From Gammaproteobacteria bacterium (GTDB taxonomy: Bacteria; Pseudomonadota; Gammaproteobacteria; Pseudomonadales; Azotimanducaceae), in NCBI GenBank assembly GCA_009843635.1, contig VYDB01000087.1, positions 1 through 34,743 of the forward strand: a stretch of DNA of 34,743 bases. Direction: 5' to 3'. The translations under genes and the position numbers were made by a program. The notes below the pieces were generated by a model that saw only the letters and a program-made list of their open reading frames with translations, did not search any database and had not been told where the DNA came from. Shown in pieces: positions 1-7,632 of the stretch. Numbering within the stretch: position 1 is the first letter of the stretch; every line of letters begins with the position of its first letter.

Positions 1-167
1 ATCTCCAAAAACCCGACCGATCAACGGCAAATCAAGGACTTTTGAATAGGCCTGGTCCGTTCGAGCGGAGCGTTGATTTTTTGTGTGCTATCCTTCGGCG
101 GAATGCAGTGCCGCCAAGCGGAGTCTGCTCGGTGGTTCCGGTGAATCTACTCTATGGGAGGGAGACC
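1..167 (+). promoter_or_regulatory. Leader region of the TonB receptor gene
   Basis: No convincing gene lies here. An open frame runs into the receptor gene from an upstream ATG at 42, but its first 42 codons look non-coding and precede a clear signal peptide. A possible extended -10 element, TGCTATCCT, lies at 86-94, with no good -35 at the right distance. A strong ribosome binding site, GGGAGGGAG, lies about five bases before the ATG at 168 and fixes the start there. The promoter is only a guess; the ribosome binding site is clear. Confidence 0.35.
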
Positions 168-2486
168 ATGATCACTAGGTGCACTCGCGTTGCCAGCGCC
201 ACAATCGCCGCCCTGTTGCTCGTATCGGCCGGAATCTCCGGCGCCGAGGAAGCGGATCCGTCGGGCGGCGTCATCGAGGAGATTGTGGTGACGGCCCAGA
301 AACGGGCGCAGAGCATTCAGGACGTACACATCTCGATGAACGCCTTCACTCAAGAGGACATTGACGACCTCGGCTGGACGGACATCACCCAGGTGGCCAG
401 CCAGTCGCCGAACCTCGACATCAAGTACGTGTGGGGCAATTCCATGCCCGTTTACACGATCCGCGGCGTCGGCATGCAGAGCTTCCAGGCCAGCGACACG
501 CCGAGCGTCGGCCTGTTCATCGATGAGGTGTTTCAGACCTCGATGGCCGTCATGGGCGCCCACCTGTTCGACATCGAGCGCGTGGAAGTGATCAAGGGGC
601 CGCAAGGGGACGTTTTCGGGCGCAACACCAATGGCGGCGCGGTCAGCTACTTCACCCGCAAGCCCAGCCGCGAGGCGAACGGCTACGTGCGTGGCAGCTA
701 TGGCAAGTGGGACCGTTCGGAAGTGCAGGCCGCCTTTGGCGGTCCGCTGAGCGAAACCCTATCCGGGCGCGTCAGCCTGATGTCCATCCAGCAGGCCGAC
801 GGCTGGGTCCACAACCGGACCACCAACGACGATGTCGGGGAGGTGGACATTCTGTCGGGGAGGGTGCAACTGCTGTGGGAGCCCGCCGATGACCTAAGCG
901 TCAACTTCAAGCTGTTCGCCAGCCGAGACCGGTCGCAGCCGGTTTACTTCCAGCACATCGGCTATCGGGAAAAGGGCAATATAGGCGCACTGTGCCAAGC
1001 CTACCTTGACGACCGACTCGATCCGCATACCTGCGTCGATTACGCCGGATACAGCGATACTGACGGCGACCCGTACGCTGGTGACTACACCAATGATCTT
1101 TCGACTTTCATTAATGACGAGGAAACGCTGAAAAACGACAATCTCGGCGGTACGCTTACCATCGAAAAGGACTTCGGCAACATCAACCTGCTTTCCGTGA
1201 CCAGTTACCAGACCTACGATCGGTGGCAACCCAAGGAGTCCGACGCCAACCCCGGTTTGTATGTGGACTTTCTCTTCACCAGCGAAATCTGGGCCTTTTC
1301 GCAGGAGGTGCGGTTAACCTCAAACTACGAGGGTCCGTTCAACTGGATACTGGGTGCAAACTACGGCAGGGACGAAGTCGCCGAACGGCCCGGTCGAATC
1401 GGCTACCTCGGTGCCTACCTGGGTGCTCTTGGTTCGCCGATCGACACCATCAACCTGACCTACGAGCAGGATCGGGAGAACATCGCAGGCTACGGCCAGA
1501 TTACGCTGGACCTAAGCGAGAACTGGCGGGTGAGCGCCGGAGCCCGTGTGCTGAAGGATGACCTGACGTTCAAGCAGAAGGTTGACATCTTCGCAGCGGG
1601 GGGCGTCTATTTGTTCGGCAACCAGTTGCCGCAATCCTTCGTCAATCCAGACGGCAGCGTAACGGAGCTTGATGGCAAGCTCGATGACACCGCCGTGACT
1701 TGGCGCGTAGCGGTCGACTTCATTCCCAACGACAACGTATTGATCTATGGCAGCGTCGCCACGGGATACAAGCCGGGCGGATTCAACGCCGGCTTCAATT
1801 TCAACCCTCGCCAGTACTTGCCATTCTTTCATGAGGAAGTCACTGCATTCGAGGTCGGCCTGAAGTCCACCCTTGCCAACGGCCGCGCCGTCTTCAATGC
1901 GGCTGCCTTCACCTACAACTATGACGATATGCAGGCGACCACCGCACGCGTGTTCAACGACGTTGTCTTTACGTCGCTGGACAACTTGGCGCAGGCCGAT
2001 GTCGATGGGTTCGAAGCCGACCTCCATCTGCGTCCCGTGGATGCGCTGGACATTAAGCTCGGCGTCAGCATCCTGGACACCAAGAACAACGACCCCAGAG
2101 CCAACTTCGACGGGCCAACAGGTACCTCGCCCCGCAAACTCGCAAACTCCCCGGAACAGACCTTCAACGCAGCGGTCTCCTACACGATTCCGCTTGCCAA
2201 CGGTGGTGCGGTACGGCTGTTCGGTGACTACTACTATCAGGGTGATCATTTCAAGGAGATCGTCAACATCATCCCGCTGGAGATCGACCAGGAGCAACTG
2301 AATGCCCGGGTGACCTACGTTGCGCCGGGTGGCAATTGGGACATCGGCCTTTGGGCCAAGAACCTCACCGATGAAGTTTGGGTCGCCGACACGTTGAACG
2401 GCCCGAATTCACTGGGTTGGGGCGTCTGGGTGTACGGGCCGCCGCGCAGCTTCGGCGTCACCCTCAACTGGCGCTGGGGTCAGTAG
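168..2486 (+). CDS. TonB-dependent outer-membrane receptor
   Basis: This 772-aa protein is a TonB-dependent receptor, a 22-stranded outer-membrane beta-barrel with an N-terminal plug that imports scarce substrates using TonB/ExbBD energy. From the ATG at 168 it has a signal peptide (about residues 1-26), then a TonB-box-like EEIVVTA at 37-43. The plug includes the typical RVEVIKGPQG and GGAVSYFTRKP stretches. The protein ends in a barrel strand with the GPPRSFGVTLNW signature seen in this family. The strong ribosome binding site and the signal peptide support this start over the ATG at 42. The family subtype is the IEEIVVTAQKR group common in marine gammaproteobacteria and sphingomonads, whose ligands are often unknown and not only siderophores. 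The flanking hydrolase genes suggest an organic ligand, which is inference. It converges with the MFS gene, with three bases between stop codons. Confidence 0.95.
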   Translation: MITRCTRVASATIAALLLVSAGISGAEEADPSGGVIEEIVVTAQKRAQSIQDVHISMNAFTQEDIDDLGWTDITQVASQSPNLDIKYVWGNSMPVYTIRGVGMQSFQASDTPSVGLFIDEVFQTSMAVMGAHLFDIERVEVIKGPQGDVFGRNTNGGAVSYFTRKPSREANGYVRGSYGKWDRSEVQAAFGGPLSETLSGRVSLMSIQQADGWVHNRTTNDDVGEVDILSGRVQLLWEPADDLSVNFKLFASRDRSQPVYFQHIGYREKGNIGALCQAYLDDRLDPHTCVDYAGYSDTDGDPYAGDYTNDLSTFINDEETLKNDNLGGTLTIEKDFGNINLLSVTSYQTYDRWQPKESDANPGLYVDFLFTSEIWAFSQEVRLTSNYEGPFNWILGANYGRDEVAERPGRIGYLGAYLGALGSPIDTINLTYEQDRENIAGYGQITLDLSENWRVSAGARVLKDDLTFKQKVDIFAAGGVYLFGNQLPQSFVNPDGSVTELDGKLDDTAVTWRVAVDFIPNDNVLIYGSVATGYKPGGFNAGFNFNPRQYLPFFHEEVTAFEVGLKSTLANGRAVFNAAAFTYNYDDMQATTARVFNDVVFTSLDNLAQADVDGFEADLHLRPVDALDIKLGVSILDTKNNDPRANFDGPTGTSPRKLANSPEQTFNAAVSYTIPLANGGAVRLFGDYYYQGDHFKEIVNIIPLEIDQEQLNARVTYVAPGGNWDIGLWAKNLTDEVWVADTLNGPNSLGWGVWVYGPPRSFGVTLNWRWGQ

Positions 2487-2489
2487 GCC

Positions 2490-3761
2490 TCAATCAACGA
2501 GTTTTTCGCCCCTAGCGAACAACAGCCAGACGGTCACGGCAACGAGGTTCACGCAGGCGACCATCACGAACACGGAGTCGTAGGAGCCGGTGGTCTCCAC
2601 CAGCCAGCCGGTCAGCGCCACGCCCACAATGCCGGGGATGGTGGCAACCGTGTTGGTGATGCCGAGCAGCACACCCGCGTACTTGGGCGCGATGTCCAAG
2701 TGATTGGTCCCGTATCCGGAAACGCAGAACGAGGCCAACCCCAGGGCGCCGCACATCAGCAGCACGGCGACATTCGCCGAATCCACCTCCTGCAGCATGA
2801 GCAGGAAAGTGGCGCCGCCGACCAATCCGGTGGTTTGCATCGTCTTGCGCACAACGACGGTTCTCCAACCCCGGCGCTGCAGATGGTCAGCCAGCCAGCC
2901 GGCGAGGTTGGTGAGCGCAAACATGCTTAGCCAGGGCGCGGCGGAGTAGAGGCCCGCCCCGGTCAGGCTTAAGCCCTGGGCATCACGAAAGTAACTGGGC
3001 AGCCAGGCAAGGGCCACGTAAAGCAGGACATTGCAGCAAAAGTGATTGATCAAAAGGGCCCAGAAGGCCGGCAGCTTCAGGAACGCCCGCCAAGGAAACA
3101 CCAAGGGCTGGCCGGGCGCATCTGCCTTGGCGCCGATGCGGTCGAGCTCAGCCCGTGATATGCCCGGATGGCGGGCTGGTTCATCGTGGACCAAGAGGAA
3201 CCATCCTGCGGCCCAGAATATGCCCGCAATGCCGAACCAGTAGAACACCGTCGGCCAGCCGTAGTTGGCAACGATCCAGCCCGTGCTGATCAACGCAAAC
3301 AGGGTGCCTATGGGTATGCCGCTGGCCAGGAGTGAGATGGAGCGCGCTCTTTCGCCCTCGGGCACCCAGCGGCTGAACATGCCGTAACTAGCCGGGAAGG
3401 TGGCCGCTTCGCCGAGCCCGAGCGCGATGCGCGCGGCGATGAGCAGTGCGAAGGAACTGTAGGCCGCCCAAGGCGTGAGCACCGTGAACAGCGACCACCA
3501 GACAACGGCGACGCCCAGCACCAACTTGCCGCCAAAGCGATCGGCGAGCCAGCCCGCCAGCGCCTGGGTGAGCATGTAGCCGACAAAGAAGGACGAGAGC
3601 ACCAGCCCCTTGGTCGTCTCCGACCAACCGAACTCGGATTGCATGGCGATGGCTGCGACCGATATGTTCACTCGGTCGATGTAGCAGACGAACACCGCGG
3701 CAAAGCACATGCCCACGACGGTGTAGCGCTTGGATGTCTCGGCTTCGATTGCGTTGCTCAA
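2490..3761 (-). CDS. MFS transporter, ACS (anion:cation symporter)-like
   Basis: This is a 423-aa inner-membrane carrier with about 12 hydrophobic helices. YIDRVNISVA in helix 1 and the loop 2-3 motif GWLADRFGGK (residues 70-79) are typical of the anion:cation symporter branch of the major facilitator superfamily, which moves organic acids such as hexuronates, galactonate or phthalate. The start is a TTG with GGAGGGG about ten bases upstream; no better ATG precedes helix 1. It is the last gene of a minus-strand operon that begins with the cyclase-family hydrolase (5737) and continues through the PhyH-like oxygenase, with a gap of about 30 bp. Its likely job is uptake of the substrate, or export of the product, of those enzymes. 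The substrate is not deducible. Confidence 0.92.
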   Translation of the reverse strand: MSNAIEAETSKRYTVVGMCFAAVFVCYIDRVNISVAAIAMQSEFGWSETTKGLVLSSFFVGYMLTQALAGWLADRFGGKLVLGVAVVWWSLFTVLTPWAAYSSFALLIAARIALGLGEAATFPASYGMFSRWVPEGERARSISLLASGIPIGTLFALISTGWIVANYGWPTVFYWFGIAGIFWAAGWFLLVHDEPARHPGISRAELDRIGAKADAPGQPLVFPWRAFLKLPAFWALLINHFCCNVLLYVALAWLPSYFRDAQGLSLTGAGLYSAAPWLSMFALTNLAGWLADHLQRRGWRTVVVRKTMQTTGLVGGATFLLMLQEVDSANVAVLLMCGALGLASFCVSGYGTNHLDIAPKYAGVLLGITNTVATIPGIVGVALTGWLVETTGSYDSVFVMVACVNLVAVTVWLLFARGEKLVD

Positions 3762-3791
3762 CGCCAGGAACCCCTCCGCCCCCTTGGTGAA

Positions 3792-4730
3792 TCAGATTGT
3801 TCCGACGCGCTTGCGGGCCTCGGCAAACGCCTTCGGGGCGTCAAACTCGGTACCCTCGGGACCCCACCCATAGAAGATGTCAGAGCCGACCAAGCGGGCG
3901 AACTGTTCGTCGTTGCGGTCGAGAACCTCTTGGGGCAGGCACTCCCGATAGGCCTCCTGGGGGCGCAGCCACTTGTTGCAGAAGTACAGGATGAGATTGA
4001 CGCGCAAGCCCGGCGCGGAGCGAGGCACCGCGCCGTGCCAGGTGTTTCCCGGCCAGACCGCCAGCGATCCGGCTGGGGCTTCGACGACGGCCAGGTCCGG
4101 CGGATTGCGAATCCTTAGCTGCCGGCCTTGAGCCACGGCCGCTACCGCTTGGACCCGGTCCAAGCCGTCCAAGTGGAAGTTCTCCTCGGGCAGGGGATGC
4201 CGTTGCAGCCGGTGGCTGCCGGGGATGAAGCACAGCGCCCCGTTTTCCATGGTGTAGTCCGTCAACAGGTAGGTGGCGTTGCACACCAGCGGCAGGGGCG
4301 CGGGATGAAAGGTCTGGTCGGTATGCAGCATCAGCGGCAAGGCGCCGGGGCCCTTGATTCGCCCGCCGCAGGTGGACAGCACGGCGTCCTTGCCCAGCAG
4401 GTAGGCCACCATGGCCTGCACGACGGGATTCATCAGCGCCTGTTCGAACACCCTGCCCTTGGCGAGCAGAAACGATTGACGCTCGATCGGATCCGCTGCG
4501 TCGGCGTGGGTGGTGCCGTTTTGCAGGTCTGGCCATTGCCCGCGCGCCTCCTTCGAGATTTCGCACATGCGGCGCAGAAGTTCTGGGACCAGCTTGGGCG
4601 CCCCAACCCGTTCCGGCGGAATGACGGTGTAGCCAAGGGATTCGATCTCCGCGACATGGGGTTCGAGTCCCAGCGCCTTGATCTCGGCAAAGGCCTGCTG
4701 CGCCGCGGCTGCCGACGGCGCTCGGCTCAT
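3792..4730 (-). CDS. Phytanoyl-CoA dioxygenase (PhyH) family protein, copy 1
   Basis: This is a 312-aa Fe(II)/2-oxoglutarate-dependent oxygenase-like protein with a cupin fold. The iron-binding facial triad is visible as H136 and D138 in MLHTDQTFH and distal H232 in NTWHGAVPRSAPGLR. R243 is the probable 2-oxoglutarate ligand. Such enzymes hydroxylate unactivated carbons of varied small molecules. I placed the start at the ATG at 4730 because it aligns with the N-terminus of the paralogue at 14502-15410 (both reach ALGL after about 20 residues). In-frame GTG (4751) and TTG (4769) codons are alternatives, and the GTG has a GGAG close upstream. It sits between the cyclase-family gene and the MFS carrier in one operon, so it probably oxidises a ring-opened or acyl intermediate of the same pathway (inference). 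Confidence 0.9.
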   Translation of the reverse strand: MSRAPSAAAAQQAFAEIKALGLEPHVAEIESLGYTVIPPERVGAPKLVPELLRRMCEISKEARGQWPDLQNGTTHADAADPIERQSFLLAKGRVFEQALMNPVVQAMVAYLLGKDAVLSTCGGRIKGPGALPLMLHTDQTFHPAPLPLVCNATYLLTDYTMENGALCFIPGSHRLQRHPLPEENFHLDGLDRVQAVAAVAQGRQLRIRNPPDLAVVEAPAGSLAVWPGNTWHGAVPRSAPGLRVNLILYFCNKWLRPQEAYRECLPQEVLDRNDEQFARLVGSDIFYGWGPEGTEFDAPKAFAEARKRVGTI

Positions 4731-4813
4731 GTCCAAGGCCGCCTGGGTCACTTTGCTCCGTTGATTCAACGCGCCTTTCCACCCATGCGCAGCGCGCTTC
4801 TATCGCGGGTTCA

Positions 4814-5737
4814 CTAGAGAACCGCCACCGGGCTGGTCAGCGACCCCGTCGCCCGCTCCATGTGCAGGGCGGTAACGACGAACAGAAAATGGTGCCGTTG
4901 CTGTTCGGTGCAGACTTCGCTCAGCGATTCCAAGTCCATGTTGTGCAGCAGGTGGATGCCATAGTAGGCGAGGCAAAGCGTATGCACTGGCGAGCGTACG
5001 ATGTGTCCGTAAGGCGACGGAAACACATCGCCGCCGGAGTCGGTGGCCAGCACGCTGACGTCAAGGCCGCCGAGCACCTCCACGCATTCGGGGTGCAGCC
5101 CTTGCCAGGTGCCGTGCCGGCAACTGTCGTCGGTGGGCGGCAAGCCGTCCTCGAGGGTGGCGCCGGTGCGGATCAGGGCTGCGTCCCCAGGCGCGATCTC
5201 GGCGGCCGCCGCTTCGATCTCCTCCGGCCTGACAAACTCGCCCGGATGCAGGTGCGACACCCCGCGCCTGCGGGCGACGTCGATCAGCACGCCGCGGGTC
5301 ACGATGGCGCGTGCATTGCTGATGCTGGCGCGTTTGACGCCGTCCTCCTTGGTGACGAGGTCGCCGAATTCGATGCCATTGAAGCCCTTGCCGTTGTGGC
5401 CGACGTGCGCGAGCGCGTCAAGGTGCGTGTTCACCATGCCATGTGTGCGGTAGGCGACTTGATCCGCGGAGTTCAGGGATTCCGGCCGGTTCGGCTCAAG
5501 GTCCCATGCGCCGGCACTGAGCATGGTGTGCTCGAAACACACGTCTCCCCGGATCGGCTCCCGGTCAGTCACGGGGCGGCTCAGCGGCACCACCTGCCCG
5601 GTGGCGACCGAGCCGATGCCCCGGCGCGTGACTTCGGGCGTTACGAGGTTGAGCGTACCGAGATCATTCGGCCAGCGATTCCAATTGCCCGTGTGTCCGG
5701 GCCAGGTTGCGGGATCGGGAAGGTGCTCCTCGCTCAT
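4814..5737 (-). CDS. Cyclase family protein (kynurenine-formamidase-like metal hydrolase)
   Basis: This 307-aa protein belongs to the cyclase family (Pfam Cyclase), whose members hydrolyse amide or lactone bonds; kynurenine formamidase KynB and isatin hydrolase are known examples. The family's metal motif is usually HGGTHxDxPxH. Here it appears as H99, H105, D107 and H111 in THGMVNTHLDALAH, with the GG pair replaced. A second family signature, TWQGLHPECVEVL followed by LATDSGGD, is present. The family is normally 210-330 aa, so the length fits. It is the first gene of the minus-strand operon and diverges from the deacylase gene at 5862 across 124 bp. No signal peptide is seen, so it is probably cytoplasmic. 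The substrate is unknown; isatin-like, N-formyl or lactone rings are all possible. Confidence 0.88.
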   Translation of the reverse strand: MSEEHLPDPATWPGHTGNWNRWPNDLGTLNLVTPEVTRRGIGSVATGQVVPLSRPVTDREPIRGDVCFEHTMLSAGAWDLEPNRPESLNSADQVAYRTHGMVNTHLDALAHVGHNGKGFNGIEFGDLVTKEDGVKRASISNARAIVTRGVLIDVARRRGVSHLHPGEFVRPEEIEAAAAEIAPGDAALIRTGATLEDGLPPTDDSCRHGTWQGLHPECVEVLGGLDVSVLATDSGGDVFPSPYGHIVRSPVHTLCLAYYGIHLLHNMDLESLSEVCTEQQRHHFLFVVTALHMERATGSLTSPVAVL

Positions 5738-5861
5738 GGCAATGCCCCAAGTTGGTCAAGCACTTGTTTACCATGAAGCGCCGCGCCGCGCCAACCAAAC
5801 GGACCAAAGGTCCACAACCGGGTTAAGATGCGGCCCCACTGCGGCAACTAGGCGAAGGCAC
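5738..5861. promoter_or_regulatory. Divergent promoter region with a small inverted repeat
   Basis: This 124-bp gap separates the starts of the divergent cyclase and deacylase operons, so it should hold both promoters. A perfect inverted repeat, GGACC-AAA-GGTCC, lies at 5801-5813 and could be a regulator site. I could not identify convincing -35/-10 pairs on either strand. A weak AAGG lies just before the ATG at 5862. Confidence 0.35.
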
Positions 5862-7607
5862 ATGCACGACACCCTGATCAAGAACGCCACCATCGTCGAT
5901 GGCACCGGCAATGAGCCCTATGCGGGCGACATCGCCATTCGAGACAGCCGCATCGCAGCGGTCGGCACGGTGGACGGGCGCGCCAAGGAGACCATCAACG
6001 CCGACGGCGCCTACGCCACGCCGGGATGGATCGACGTTCACACCCACTACGACGGCCAAGTCAGTTGGGACGACACCTTGGACCCTTCGTTCAGCCACGG
6101 CGTCACCAGCATCGTGATGGGCAATTGCGGGGTGGGGTTCGCGCCCTGCCCGCCGGGTGGCGAGCAGCGCTTGGTGGAGTTGATGGAAGGCGTCGAGGAC
6201 ATCCCCGGCACGGCCCTGCATGAAGGCATTGAATGGGGCAACTGGGAGAGCTTCCCGGAGTACATCGACTATCTCGAAAGCCGCGCCTACGCATTGGATG
6301 TGGGTGCGCAGGTGCCGCACAGCGCGGTGCGCAACTACGTGATGGGCGAGCGGGCGCTGCGCCATGAGGATGCCACCGCCGACGATCTCGAAGCCATGTG
6401 CCGCATCGTGGGGGACGGCCTGAAAGCCGGTGCCTTGGGCTTTTCCACCTCGCGCACCATTGGCCATCGGTCGGTGCTCGGCGAGCCGATCCCCGGCACC
6501 TTTGCCGAAAAAGCCGAACTGCTGGCCATCGGCCAAGCCATGAAGGCCGCGGGCAAGGGCGTCTTTCAGGCGGTGCCCGCCGGCGTGGTGGGCGATATCG
6601 CCGGGCCGGAGCAGTGGACCACCGAACAGGAAGTGGAGCTGTTTGCGGAGGTGGCCGGGGTAAGCGGGCGTCCCTGCACCTTCACCTTGGTCCAGAACGG
6701 CAACCGGCCCGACCAGTGGCGCAACTGCCTGCAAATCGTGGAGCGGGCCAACGCCGAGGGCTTGCGCATCCGACCGCAGATCGCCTCGCGGCCCATCGGC
6801 TTCGTCACCAGCCTGCAGTCCTATCACATGTTCATGCGGCGCCGGACCTACCTGAAGCTGGCCGACTTGCCGCTTGAGAAGCGCTTGGCGGAGATGAGAA
6901 AGCCAGCAGTGAAGGCGGCGATCCTGGCCGACGATGACGTGCCGCCGGACCAGCCTGGGTCAATGGCCAACGTCTATGGGCTGCTGGCCATGGCGGCGCC
7001 GATGATGTTTCCCATCGAACTGCCCATCAACTACGAACCGGACCCCGCCAGCAACATGGCCGCCCGGGCCGCGGCAGCCGGGCAGGAAGTGGCCGAAACC
7101 ATGTACGACTACCTGATCGCTGGCAACGGCGACCAATTCGCCATCCTGCTGGGTGCGAACTTCGTGGACGGCACCTTCAGCGTCATGGAGGAAATGATCG
7201 CCCACCCCGACACCACCATCGGCCTTTCCGACGCCGGCGCCCACGTCAACCTGATCTTCGACGCGGTGGGGCCAACCTACCAGCTCACCCACTGGGTGCG
7301 GGACCGTAGCAAGGGCAAGCGCTTCCCCATCGAACTGATGGTGCGCAAGCAAACCCAGACCAACGCTGACCTGTTCGGCCTGCACGACCGGGGCGCCCTG
7401 CGCGCTGGCTTGAAGGCCGACATCAACCTGATCGACTTGGACCGCCTGAACTTGGGCAAGCTAGAGGTGCGCCACGACCTGCCAGCGGGCGGCAGCCGCA
7501 TCCTGCAATCCGCAGAGGGCTACATCAGCACCTTTGTGGCCGGCGTCAAGACCCGTGAAAACGACCAAGACACCGGAGCGCGGCCGGGGCGGGTGATTCG
7601 GGCCTGA
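5862..7607 (+). CDS. N-acyl-D-amino-acid deacylase / amidohydrolase family protein
   Basis: This is a 581-aa zinc amidohydrolase of the D-aminoacylase branch, which releases D-amino acids from N-acyl-D-amino acids and related amides. It starts with the family's LIKNATIVDGTGNEPYAGD beta-sandwich strand. Metal-site residues visible are H60, H62 and D64 (DVHTHYDGQ), the cysteine C89 in GNCGVGF that bridges metal in D-aminoacylases, and D457 in GLSDAGAH. The C-terminal strand GLKADINLIDLDRL re-forms the sandwich. The frame stays open 113 codons further upstream through the intergenic region and into the divergent cyclase gene, so the ATG at 5862 is the sensible start. It has no signal peptide. 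The penicillin-acylase-family gene follows within 30 bp, suggesting sequential amide hydrolysis. The exact substrate is unknown; some relatives act on other cyclic or acyl amides. Confidence 0.92.
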   Translation: MHDTLIKNATIVDGTGNEPYAGDIAIRDSRIAAVGTVDGRAKETINADGAYATPGWIDVHTHYDGQVSWDDTLDPSFSHGVTSIVMGNCGVGFAPCPPGGEQRLVELMEGVEDIPGTALHEGIEWGNWESFPEYIDYLESRAYALDVGAQVPHSAVRNYVMGERALRHEDATADDLEAMCRIVGDGLKAGALGFSTSRTIGHRSVLGEPIPGTFAEKAELLAIGQAMKAAGKGVFQAVPAGVVGDIAGPEQWTTEQEVELFAEVAGVSGRPCTFTLVQNGNRPDQWRNCLQIVERANAEGLRIRPQIASRPIGFVTSLQSYHMFMRRRTYLKLADLPLEKRLAEMRKPAVKAAILADDDVPPDQPGSMANVYGLLAMAAPMMFPIELPINYEPDPASNMAARAAAAGQEVAETMYDYLIAGNGDQFAILLGANFVDGTFSVMEEMIAHPDTTIGLSDAGAHVNLIFDAVGPTYQLTHWVRDRSKGKRFPIELMVRKQTQTNADLFGLHDRGALRAGLKADINLIDLDRLNLGKLEVRHDLPAGGSRILQSAEGYISTFVAGVKTRENDQDTGARPGRVIRA

Positions 7608-7632
7608 CGTCATCAGCTTGCCCCAACACAGC

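Noticed and set aside
42-167. N-terminal extension of the TonB receptor from an upstream ATG
   Set aside because: The extra 42 residues are not a signal sequence, and a strong ribosome binding site plus signal peptide mark the ATG at 168.
4862-5776. 304-codon plus-strand frame opposite the cyclase gene
   Set aside because: The cyclase metal motif and operon context support the minus strand; this frame has no family signature.
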